64,000 bases of DNA from CAWCPR01 sp963797475 (lineage in GTDB: Bacteria; Chloroflexota; Anaerolineae; Anaerolineales; UBA4823), in assembly GCA_963797475.1 (NCBI GenBank), contig CAWCPR010000001.1:558001-622000 (forward strand), given 5' to 3'. Below, piece after piece: positions 54,858 through 63,065 of this stretch (position 1 is its first letter; every line of letters begins with the position of its first letter). The position numbers were made by a program, and so were the translations under genes. A model generated the notes under the pieces. The model saw only the letters and a program-made list of their open reading frames with translations. It was not told the DNA's origin and made no database searches.

Positions 54858-57731
54858 ATGTCGGCCAGGCCGGTTTATTCATTACGTTCCGTTGAAGTCT
54901 ATGAGGCTTTAGCTACCTCGCCGGAAGGTCTGTCAGCCGGCGAGGCAGCCGCGCGTCTGCAGCAATACGGCAATAACGTTCTGGTGCAGGAAAACGAAGT
55001 CCCGGCCTGGCGCAGGTTATTGGGCCATTTACTTCACCCCTTCACCGCTATGTTGTGGATCGCAGGTGGGATTTCCTTCGTCGCCCAGGAACCAGCCCTG
55101 GGAATTGTCATCTGGCTGGTGGTTCTCATGAACGCCGGCTTTTCATTCTGGCGCGAACATCGCACCGAGCAGGCCATGCAAGCCCTGCGCCGGCTGCTGC
55201 CAGCTTATTCTCACCTGATCCGAGATGGGTGTGAGATTAACCTGCCCGCAGATGAGGTTGCGCTGGGGGATGTGCTTGTTCTGGCTGAAGGAGATAATAT
55301 CCCGGCCGACGCTAGAGTGGTCGAGGCGTTCGGTCTGCGCACCAACAACACTGTGCTGACCGGCGAAGCCGTACCCTCCCGTAAAACAGCCGACGCCTCG
55401 CTGAGTGAAGGCATCAGTGAAGTCGAGCGGCCAAACCTGGTGTTCGCGGGCACCTCGGTTGCCTCTGGAACGGGCAAGGCGCTCGTTTTTTCCACCGGAA
55501 TGAGCACCCAATTTGGCCGGATCGCTCATCTGACACAGGCGGTTAAAGAAGAACCCAGCCCATTCCAGGTCGAGCTTGAGCACATCACGCGCATTATCGC
55601 CATTATCGCCCTGGTGACTGGCATCATCGTATTCGCCAGCAGCGGTTACGAAGATTGGCTCGAGAGTCGCCAGGCCTTCCTGCTGGCGTTAGGGATGATC
55701 GTGGCGGTCATCCCCGAGGGCCTGCCTGCTATGCTCACCTTGACTCTGGCAATCGCCGGACAGCGCCTGGCCCAACGGGGCGTGCTCGTTAAGAAACTAT
55801 CCGCCATCGAAACGCTGGGAACGGTCTCCATGATTTGCACGGATAAGAGCGGGACCCTGACTCAAAACCAGATGACTGTACGGGAAATCTGGCTGGATAG
55901 GCAGCGCCTGCGTGTCAGCGGCAGCGGCTATGAACCCAAGGGAGAAATCCGCTTAGAAGGGTCCGTCTGCCCGGCCCGGCGCGATTTGGATTTGCTGCTC
56001 AGCGCGGCAGCCCTATGTAATAATTCGCGCTTGAGCCCGCCCAACCCAACTCACAGGCGTTGGAGCGCTCTTGGGGACCAGACGGATGCGGCTTTGCGGG
56101 TGGCTGCCTTGAAAGGCCACATCGACGAAACCGAGCTAACCCAGGCTTTGCCTCGCATTCACGAGCTGCCTTTCGACGCGCACAGGAAGCGCATGAGCAC
56201 CATCCACCGTTTTCAGCGCGGCCATGGGTTGGAGTGGTTTGTAGAATTGATCCAGGCGAACTCCCGCATGGCCATTAACCGGAACGAGGTGGCTTTTGTA
56301 AAAGGCGCGCCGCGTGAAATGCTCCAGATCTGCAGCAAGATCCTGAGCGGCCAACAGATCCGCCCACTGGATGAAGCCCGCTGCCAGGCAATCGAGGCGG
56401 CCATCGATCTCTATGCCAGGCGCGGCTTGCGAGTACTGGCGCTGGGCTTTCGGCCTTTGCCGCAGCGTACAGGCGCTTTCACCCCCCAGTGGGTTGAGCG
56501 TGATTTAACCTTCCTGGGGTTGATGGCCATGCTCGACCCGCCGCGGCCGGAAGTGGCCGAAGCGGTGCAAACCTTGCGAAGCGCCGGAATCCGTATCGTG
56601 ATGATCACCGGGGATTACGGGTTGACGGCCGAATCGTTAGGCAGGCGCATTGGTTTGATCAGCTCAGAAAATGCTTGGATCGTCACAGGCGCGGAGCTCG
56701 ACGAGCTCGACGAGGCGGGCCTGGCGGCCCTGTTGGACCAGGAAGTTGTCTTTGCCCGCATGGCCCCGGAACACAAGCTGCGCCTGGTGTCAGCGTTCCA
56801 GGCGCACGGTGAAGTGGTGGCCGTAACTGGTGATGGCGTGAACGATGCCCCCGCTTTACGCAAAGCTGATATCGGCGTAGCCATGGGCATGACAGGCACC
56901 GACGTAGCCAAAGAAGCCGCAGATATCGTTTTGGTCAACGACAATTTTGCCACCATTACCAGCGCCATCGAAGAGGGTCGCGCCATTTACGATAACCTGC
57001 GCAAATTCATGACCTATATTTTTGCCAGCAACGTGCCGGAACTCTCTCCATTCATCCTGACTTCCCTGTTCAAGATCCCGTTGGCCTTGAGCGTTCAGCA
57101 AATCCTGGCCATCGACCTGGGCACGGATGTTTTGCCCGGGTTGGCCCTTGGATCGGAAAAACCCGAGCCGGATATCATGCAGCGGCGCCCACGCCGGCGC
57201 AATCAGCCGCTGCTCGAACGCGGCCTTCTGGCAAGAGCTTTCTTATGGCTAGGAGTGATCGAGACAGTCCTGGCCTATACCGGTTTCTTTTTGGTTTATG
57301 GATTGGCCGGGCAAGGGCCGCTGGCCGGGCTCCTGGCTTCAAGTGGATTGAACCAGCTCTTCGGTTTGCAATTCGTAGCAAACATGCCTTCTAGCATGGT
57401 CAGCCTGCTGGCGGTTACGGCCTTCCATGCCGGAGTAGTCCTGGCTCAGGTTGGAAATGCTTTTGCCTGCCGCTCAGAAGTCCTGCGCGGCCGCTACCTG
57501 GGTTGGTTCAGCAATCGTTTCTTGATTATTGGCGTAATCGTGGAGATCGCCTTGATCTTTCTGTTGATTTACGTTCCACCGCTTGCCGCAGCTTTCAATC
57601 ACGCCTCCCTGCCAGGCGTTCTCTGGCTTTGGTTGCTGATGTATCCCTTGAGCTTATATAGCGTGGAATGGATCCGGAAACAGATTGTAAACAAACTTTT
57701 ATGGAAACGGAATTCCAGAATTCATGCTTAG
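54858..57731 (+). CDS. P2-type cation-transporting ATPase
   Basis: The 957-residue pump has an actuator domain with TGE (NTVLTGEAVPS), TM4 with VIPEGLPAMLTLTLAIAGQRLA, the phosphorylation site CTDKSGTLTQN (Asp329; Ser replaces the common Thr), the nucleotide domain and the hinge GDGVNDAPALRKADIGVAMG. It has the long C-terminal six-helix extension of the P2 class, as in Ca2+-ATPases and Na+/K+-ATPases. TM4 PEGLP is typical of Ca2+ and related pumps, but the ion cannot be fixed by eye. It is not KdpB, which is shorter. The potassium context hints at monovalent or counter-ion transport. Confidence 0.87.
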   Translation: MSARPVYSLRSVEVYEALATSPEGLSAGEAAARLQQYGNNVLVQENEVPAWRRLLGHLLHPFTAMLWIAGGISFVAQEPALGIVIWLVVLMNAGFSFWREHRTEQAMQALRRLLPAYSHLIRDGCEINLPADEVALGDVLVLAEGDNIPADARVVEAFGLRTNNTVLTGEAVPSRKTADASLSEGISEVERPNLVFAGTSVASGTGKALVFSTGMSTQFGRIAHLTQAVKEEPSPFQVELEHITRIIAIIALVTGIIVFASSGYEDWLESRQAFLLALGMIVAVIPEGLPAMLTLTLAIAGQRLAQRGVLVKKLSAIETLGTVSMICTDKSGTLTQNQMTVREIWLDRQRLRVSGSGYEPKGEIRLEGSVCPARRDLDLLLSAAALCNNSRLSPPNPTHRRWSALGDQTDAALRVAALKGHIDETELTQALPRIHELPFDAHRKRMSTIHRFQRGHGLEWFVELIQANSRMAINRNEVAFVKGAPREMLQICSKILSGQQIRPLDEARCQAIEAAIDLYARRGLRVLALGFRPLPQRTGAFTPQWVERDLTFLGLMAMLDPPRPEVAEAVQTLRSAGIRIVMITGDYGLTAESLGRRIGLISSENAWIVTGAELDELDEAGLAALLDQEVVFARMAPEHKLRLVSAFQAHGEVVAVTGDGVNDAPALRKADIGVAMGMTGTDVAKEAADIVLVNDNFATITSAIEEGRAIYDNLRKFMTYIFASNVPELSPFILTSLFKIPLALSVQQILAIDLGTDVLPGLALGSEKPEPDIMQRRPRRRNQPLLERGLLARAFLWLGVIETVLAYTGFFLVYGLAGQGPLAGLLASSGLNQLFGLQFVANMPSSMVSLLAVTAFHAGVVLAQVGNAFACRSEVLRGRYLGWFSNRFLIIGVIVEIALIFLLIYVPPLAAAFNHASLPGVLWLWLLMYPLSLYSVEWIRKQIVNKLLWKRNSRIHA

Positions 57732-57765
57732 GAATTAATCTCGGTTTGCGGAGCGTGGAGGCAAG

Positions 57766-58428
57766 ATGAACGTCATCGTAATGGGATGCGGACGGTTAGG
57801 TGAACAGCTCATTTCGCTCCTGGTGGCTGAGGGCCACCAGGTCACGGTCGTCGATCACGATGCGCGGGCATTAGCCAGGCTGGGCCCGGATTTTAAAGGG
57901 CGCAGGGTTGTTGGCGTGGGCTTCGACAACGACGTGCTGGTGGAGGCAGGCATCGCAAGGGCCGACGCCTTCGCAGCTACAAGTTCTTCGGATAATGTCA
58001 ACATCGTGGCTGCCAGGATCGCGCGCAACGTCTTCCAGGTGCCGCGGGTGGTGGCGCGCCTGTACGACCCGCACCGTGCTGAAATTTACCAGCGGCTTGG
58101 CTTACAGACAATATCCTCGACCACCTGGGGAGCCGAGCGCATTCGCGAGCTGCTGACGCACTCCGACCTGGACCCAATTCTGAGCTTTGGGAATGGTGAA
58201 GTTTGCGTGCTTTCAATCGAAACGCCCTATCACCTGGCCGGAAAGATGATGAAACACCTGATGATCCCGGGAGAAATTCAGGTGATTTCAGTTACCCGGC
58301 AGGGACATGCCTTTATCCCTCTGGGAGGCACCGAATTTCGCAACGGTGACATCCTGCACATCGCCATACTGGCTTCAGCGCTGGATCGATTAAATGATTT
58401 CCTTGGCTTGGGCGAAGGAGGTTCATAA
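57766..58428 (+). CDS. TrkA-family NAD-binding potassium channel regulator, first copy
   Basis: The 220-residue protein has an RCK/TrkA-N domain (GCGRLG, acidic residue at VVDHD, VGFDNDVLVEAGIARADAF) and a C-terminal TrkA-C domain (about 140-215). RCK proteins bind NAD(H) or nucleotides and gate a potassium-transporting membrane subunit. No TrkH/KtrB gene is in the window. The gene follows the P-type ATPase by 34 bases. Start and stop of the second copy overlap by one base (TAATG). Confidence 0.9.
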   Translation: MNVIVMGCGRLGEQLISLLVAEGHQVTVVDHDARALARLGPDFKGRRVVGVGFDNDVLVEAGIARADAFAATSSSDNVNIVAARIARNVFQVPRVVARLYDPHRAEIYQRLGLQTISSTTWGAERIRELLTHSDLDPILSFGNGEVCVLSIETPYHLAGKMMKHLMIPGEIQVISVTRQGHAFIPLGGTEFRNGDILHIAILASALDRLNDFLGLGEGGS

Positions 58429-59093
58429 TGAACGTGATTATCGTGGGCGGCGGTAAGACCGGCGCTCACCTCACCCGAAAATTGCTGGACGAGGGTCATG
58501 CGGTGCGGTTGATCGAGATCCGGGTGGAGGTCGCCGAACGGCTCAAACAAGAATCGCTCGAAAAGGCGCTCATCCTGGGCGATGGAAGTTCTCCTGTGAT
58601 CTTGGAAGCGGCCGGGGTCAGGCAGGCCCAGGTGCTGGCGGCGGTCACCGGAGAAGATGAGGCTAACCTGGTCGTTACAACCCTGGCTCGCTTCGAATTC
58701 AATATTCCGCGCACCATTGCCAGGGTAAATAACCCCAAGAACGCCTGGCTGTTCACCGCAAATATGGGCGTAGATGTCAGCCTGAACCAGACGGATATCT
58801 TAGCCGGGTTGGTTGCTGAAGAGATGTCTATGGGCGACATGATGACCTTGCTCAAGCTGCGCAGGGGTGAATATTCCCTGGTCGAAGAAAAACTGCCTCC
58901 AGGATCGAAAATATTGGAGGTGCCGCTCAGGGAGCTGGAGATTCCGGAGACATGTGTAATTGCTGCAGTGATCCGTAAAGGAAAGGTGATCACGCCGCGC
59001 GGCGACTTGCTGTTCGAAGTCGGAGATGAGGTGCTGGCGGTGGTGGACAACCAATCCAAAGAGGCTTTGAAGGGCCTCTTCGCCCGGGAGTGA
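58428..59093 (+). CDS. TrkA-family NAD-binding potassium channel regulator, second copy
   Basis: The 221-residue paralogue has GGGKTGAHLTRKLL, LIEIRVEVAERL, and DGSSPVILEAAGVRQAQVL in the TrkA-N domain and a TrkA-C domain (about 135-220). Paired RCK genes like this (CeoB/CeoC type) form a heteromer. The partner may be the KimA-like permease or a TrkH encoded elsewhere. It is translationally coupled to the first copy. Confidence 0.9.
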   Translation: MNVIIVGGGKTGAHLTRKLLDEGHAVRLIEIRVEVAERLKQESLEKALILGDGSSPVILEAAGVRQAQVLAAVTGEDEANLVVTTLARFEFNIPRTIARVNNPKNAWLFTANMGVDVSLNQTDILAGLVAEEMSMGDMMTLLKLRRGEYSLVEEKLPPGSKILEVPLRELEIPETCVIAAVIRKGKVITPRGDLLFEVGDEVLAVVDNQSKEALKGLFARE

Positions 59094-59142
59094 GCCATCA
59101 CCCTCATCAGCAAAAAATGTCTACAAAAGCAGGAGGCCTGAG

Positions 59143-59355
59143 ATGGGCAAGAGATTCAATTTCCGCCTTTGGGGCTTGATCCTTTTAGGCGCTGGTATTT
59201 ATCAAATCATTGCGGCGGGAATTGCAACATTTTTTTGGGTGATCGCCGGCGAATGGCGCGATCTGATCCTTCAGATCATGGTGATTGCTTTCTGGATCAC
59301 CTTACCGGTAACCTATTTCATTTGGCAGCGCCTGTCCACCAGAATCAATGGATAA
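59143..59355 (+). CDS. Small two-helix membrane protein
   Basis: The 70-residue product has two hydrophobic helices (WGLILLGAGIYQIIAAGIATFFWVI and ILQIMVIAFWITLPVTYFIW) and basic ends. An AGGAGG ribosome binding site lies 8 bases upstream. It could be a small subunit or regulator of a nearby transporter, as KdpF is for Kdp, but there is no sequence evidence. The next gene is convergent. Confidence 0.65.
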   Translation: MGKRFNFRLWGLILLGAGIYQIIAAGIATFFWVIAGEWRDLILQIMVIAFWITLPVTYFIWQRLSTRING

Positions 59356-59363
59356 CAGCGCCA

Positions 59364-60056
59364 TCACAAATCAGAGCGCAGGCGGTAACCAACCCCGGCT
59401 TCTGTTAATATATAGCGAGGCCTGACAGGGTCGGGTTCTATTTTACGGCGAAGATTGCTGATATTGACGCGCAGGAGATGAAAATCCTCCCCGTACGGTT
59501 GTCCCCACACTTGTTGCAGCAACTGGCGGTGAGTCAACACTTTTCCGATGTTCTGCGCCATCAATCGCAGGATATCATACTCAATTGGGGTCAGCCCGAC
59601 TTCTACATCCGCGAAAATCACCTTTCTGAGAGACAAATCAATTTTTAGCTGGCCTACCTCGACGATGGGTTCGTTTTCAGGTCGGGTGGATCGCCGGATC
59701 GCGGACCGGATACGCGCCATTAATTCTCCTGTCCCAAATGGCTTGGTCAGGTAATCATCTGCTCCTGCATCTAAGGCGGCGATCTTGTCGCCCTCCTGCT
59801 CGCGCACAGACAGGATGATGATGGGAATTTGCGACCATTCACGTATTCTGCGAGTGATTTCTACCCCATCAATATCCGCTAATCCCAAATCTAGAATGAT
59901 AAGGTCAGGTCGTTCCAAAGCCGCAGCCCGCAAAGCCTCTTCACCGTTCGGCGCTTCGAAAACCACGCATCCCTGGGCGTTGAGAGCCGCGCGTAGATAG
60001 CGGCGGATGGCCCGCTCGTCATCGACTACCAAAACTCGTAAACCGAGGTTGGTCAC
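59364..60056 (-). CDS. kdpE: KdpE-type response regulator
   Basis: This 230-residue OmpR-family regulator has VVDDERAIRRYLRAAL, phospho-Asp in LIILDLGLADIDGVEI, DYLTKPFG, and a winged helix (LTPIEYDILRLMAQNIGKVLTHRQLLQQVWG, RVNISNLRRKIE). It overlaps the kdpD stop by ATGA. In other bacteria it activates kdpFABC; no such genes are present here, so its targets are probably the neighbouring transporters. Confidence 0.93.
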   Translation of the reverse strand: MTNLGLRVLVVDDERAIRRYLRAALNAQGCVVFEAPNGEEALRAAALERPDLIILDLGLADIDGVEITRRIREWSQIPIIILSVREQEGDKIAALDAGADDYLTKPFGTGELMARIRSAIRRSTRPENEPIVEVGQLKIDLSLRKVIFADVEVGLTPIEYDILRLMAQNIGKVLTHRQLLQQVWGQPYGEDFHLLRVNISNLRRKIEPDPVRPRYILTEAGVGYRLRSDL

Positions 60057-62746
60057 TGCTTTACCGCCGTCGTCTCTGCGATAGGCAAGGTGAAAGAAAT
60101 AATAGTCCCCCCATCATGGCGGTTTTCGGCCCAGATGCGGCCTCCGTGCGCTTCGACAATACCTTTGCAAATCGAGAGGCCCAACCCTGTTCCGCTGATG
60201 CCCTGGGCTGCTCCACGTTGCACCCGATAAAACTTTTCAAAAATATGCTCCAGATCGTCTGGTGGGATACCCATGCCTCTGTCATTGACTTGAACCTGTA
60301 TTTCCCCGTCCATAGGTCGAACCAGTATTTCAATCGGTTTGTCGGCAGGGGAGTACTTTAAGGAATTGTCGATCAGGTTTACCAACACCTGCACAATCAG
60401 CACAAAATCCATAGGGACCAAGGGTGTGTTCTCGGGCACGATCACCGATATCTGGCGACCGGCCGCTCGACGATCAAGATTTTCAAGCGCCGTCCCAATG
60501 GCATCCTGGATATCCCCTGGTTGCTGGACGACCTGCAATGCCCCGGCTTCCAGGCGAGTCATGTTCAAAAGATTACCAACCAGGCGGTTCATCCGATCGG
60601 CCTCTTCCAATGCGGTTTCGATCAGGCTCCGGCGGATATCTTCGTCCATCCCTGGCCCATCCTCAGCCAGGCTGCTAAGAGCGCCGGTGACCGAAACCAG
60701 CGGTGTTCGCAGGTCATGGGAGATAGAATTCAATAAGGCGGCCTGCAGCCGTTCGGTCGCCTGTAAAAGCTGTGCATACTGGGCCTGTTCGGCAAGCCGG
60801 GCACGCTCGATGGCGAGGGCAGCCTGGCTTGCAAAAGTCTCCAGCAAACGGCGCTGGTCTGTTGTCAAATAGTCGTCTTGGTTTTTTGGCTTGACTCCCA
60901 GCACCCCCACAACTCCATTCGATGTTTTCAAGGGGATATAGCGAGCATCGGAGGCGGTCAAGGTATCTGTCCCCCTGCCAGCGGGTTGCCCGTGCCGAAA
61001 AGACCAGACTGCAACAGCCAACTCATTTTCGTCCAACGCAAAATTTGGGTTTGGGGTATACGATTTCAGCCTTTCATTCTCGTCTCTTTCCGGTAAGAAA
61101 ATCACAATCTCTCGCCCAAAAGTTTGGCCGATGTTCACGGTAACAGAGCGGACGATCTCCTCCAAGCCTTCGGCAATCGATAGGTCCCGGCTGAGTGCGT
61201 AAAGGGTAGCTGTTTCCGTCTCTCGGCGGTGGGCGACCTCCGCCCGGTCGCGCACACGTGCAGTGAGCTCGCTGATCACCAGACCCACACCGAACAAGCC
61301 GATAAAAGTCAGAAGATATTCCGTATCGGAAACTACGAAGGTGAAGAAGGGCGGCACAAAGAAAAAATCGAACATCAGAACGCTTAAAAATGAAACCAGG
61401 ATGGATGGCCCGCGCCCTAGAAAGGCAGCAGTCGTCACTACCGCCAGGAGAAAAACCATGACCAGGTTAGTAGGGGAGATAAACGGCCGGATCAGAGCGC
61501 TAATCCCAGCAGCAACCAGTACAAGCAGGATCCCTAAAGCGTATCGCTGCCATTGCCGGGCTGGCCTGGGTGAGGTTTCCTTGCGAGATTTTCTTGGCTC
61601 AGCTTCGCCGCTGATGATATAGACATCGATGTCCCCACTGGAGCGGACTAGCCGATCCACCACCGACCCCTTGATCATTTCCCGCCAGCGAGGCTGCAAG
61701 GACTTCCCGACGATGACCTTGGTTACATTATGTTCGCTGGCATACCTCAAGACCGTGTCCGGGACAGAATTGCCAGAAAGGGTTAAAGAACGCCCTCCCA
61801 ACTCTTCAGCCAGCAGCAGGGTCCTCGTGATTTGGGCGCGCTGCTCCTGAGACAAACGGGCATGTTTAGGCGTCTCGACGTAGGCGGCCAACCAATCCGC
61901 ATTCAATTCGCCAGCCAGGCGGCGGGTTGAGCGAACCAGGCGCTCGGAGAACTGATGTGGGCTAATACAAACCATCAAACGCTCGGCTGCCGGCCACGGG
62001 CCCGGGATGGCTCTGGCCTGCATATAATCCCGCATTTGGTCATCCACCCGCTCGGCGGCCCGTCGCATGGAAAGCTCACGCAGCGCGGTCAAATTGCCTT
62101 TGCGAAAAAATCTGCGGATCGCTTGTGCAGCCTGCTCGGGAATGTAGACCTTTCCCTCCTGCAAGCGCTTGAGCAGCTCATCAGGCGGTAAGTCGATCAG
62201 CTCAATCTCGCTCGCTTCGTCAATGACGTGATCGGGGATCGTTTCACGCACCGTAACGCCAGTAATTTGAGCGATCACATCATTCAGGCTTTCAAGATGT
62301 TGGATGTTCAGGGTGGTGTAAACATCAATCCCGTTAGCTAAAATCTCCTCGACATCTTGATATCTTTTCAAGTGCCGGGAACCAGGATCATTAGTATGCG
62401 CCAGCTCGTCTACCAGAACAAGCTGCGGCCTTCGGGCGATTACGGCATCCGTATCTAATTCCGTCATTGTAATGCCCCGGTAGGAGAGCATTTTGCGCGG
62501 CAGGACTTCTACCCCAACAACCATCGCCTCCGTCTCGGATCGCCCATGGGTCTCAATGTAACCCACCACAACGTCAACACCCTCCTGCATCCGTTGATGG
62601 GCTGCCTCCAGCATAGCGAAAGTCTTTCCAACCCCAGCGGCGTAGCCCAGGAAAATCTTGAGCTTGGCATGCTGTTTTTGCTGTGTTTCTCGCTGAATAC
62701 GAGCGAGAAGCAGGTCAGGGTCAGGCCGGATTTCATCTCCAGACAT
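60053..62746 (-). CDS. kdpD: KdpD potassium/turgor sensor kinase
   Basis: From ATG 62746 (the usual KdpD start, MSGDEIRPDPDLLLARI) the protein has 897 residues. Order: KdpD domain with Walker-like GYAAGVGKT (34-42) and TLNIQHLESLNDVI, a USP-like domain, four membrane segments with DUF4118, a GAF-like region, HisKA with SISHDLRTPLVSVTG, and HATPase with GLGLSICKGIVEAHGG. A longer frame to 62899 would translate the palindromic repeat, so it is not chosen. It should sense potassium limitation and phosphorylate KdpE. Confidence 0.93.
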   Translation of the reverse strand: MSGDEIRPDPDLLLARIQRETQQKQHAKLKIFLGYAAGVGKTFAMLEAAHQRMQEGVDVVVGYIETHGRSETEAMVVGVEVLPRKMLSYRGITMTELDTDAVIARRPQLVLVDELAHTNDPGSRHLKRYQDVEEILANGIDVYTTLNIQHLESLNDVIAQITGVTVRETIPDHVIDEASEIELIDLPPDELLKRLQEGKVYIPEQAAQAIRRFFRKGNLTALRELSMRRAAERVDDQMRDYMQARAIPGPWPAAERLMVCISPHQFSERLVRSTRRLAGELNADWLAAYVETPKHARLSQEQRAQITRTLLLAEELGGRSLTLSGNSVPDTVLRYASEHNVTKVIVGKSLQPRWREMIKGSVVDRLVRSSGDIDVYIISGEAEPRKSRKETSPRPARQWQRYALGILLVLVAAGISALIRPFISPTNLVMVFLLAVVTTAAFLGRGPSILVSFLSVLMFDFFFVPPFFTFVVSDTEYLLTFIGLFGVGLVISELTARVRDRAEVAHRRETETATLYALSRDLSIAEGLEEIVRSVTVNIGQTFGREIVIFLPERDENERLKSYTPNPNFALDENELAVAVWSFRHGQPAGRGTDTLTASDARYIPLKTSNGVVGVLGVKPKNQDDYLTTDQRRLLETFASQAALAIERARLAEQAQYAQLLQATERLQAALLNSISHDLRTPLVSVTGALSSLAEDGPGMDEDIRRSLIETALEEADRMNRLVGNLLNMTRLEAGALQVVQQPGDIQDAIGTALENLDRRAAGRQISVIVPENTPLVPMDFVLIVQVLVNLIDNSLKYSPADKPIEILVRPMDGEIQVQVNDRGMGIPPDDLEHIFEKFYRVQRGAAQGISGTGLGLSICKGIVEAHGGRIWAENRHDGGTIISFTLPIAETTAVKQ

Positions 62747-62773
62747 GCTTGTATCCCGGTTCAGTCCTATTTT

Positions 62774-62850
62774 GATGAATCTCTGGAGATTGCGGCGCAG
62801 CCGCAACTCTCCATCATAATGCGTGGTGCGCCACGCGCGCCCGACACTTA
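62774..62850 (+). repeat. Palindromic interspersed repeat, copy C
   Basis: Begins GATGAATCTCT as copy A, carries an extra GGAGATTGCGGC-GCA-GCCGCAACTCTCC hairpin, then GCGTGGTGCGCCACGC followed by GCGCCCGACACT. It matches copies A and B at 19899-20007 and lies just upstream of kdpD, in the opposite orientation to that gene. The rest of the 319-base gap between kdpD and the glycosyltransferase holds no gene. Confidence 0.75.
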
Positions 62851-63043
62851 TCTGATTGCCTCGAGTTTCCTGCATCCTTAATTTTAACCCATTCGTCACT
62901 TTGGGATAGCGCAGGCTTTATTTTCTTTTGCTTAAAGATATCCCCTTACGGGTCAATTTTGGGACAAGAAAACTGGCAAAGAGGTAAAGAAAAGGTCAAT
63001 AATTTTCGAGGCAATGTGGGGGCCGTTTCAGCCGCCTCAAAAA

Positions 63044-63052
63044 TGGTATACT
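63044..63052 (+). promoter_or_regulatory. Extended -10 promoter for the glycosyltransferase
   Basis: TGG TATACT (TATACT 63047-63052) is an extended -10 element 13 bases before the start codon; the -35 region is poor. The leader would be very short. Confidence 0.5.
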
Positions 63053-63065
63053 TCGCTAGGCTTCT

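Noticed and set aside
54858..57731. KdpB subunit
   Set aside because: 957 residues and class II motifs; KdpB is much shorter, and no kdpA or kdpC is adjacent.
62747..62899. Longer kdpD start
   Set aside because: It would translate the palindromic repeat; conserved KdpD sequence begins at ATG 62746.
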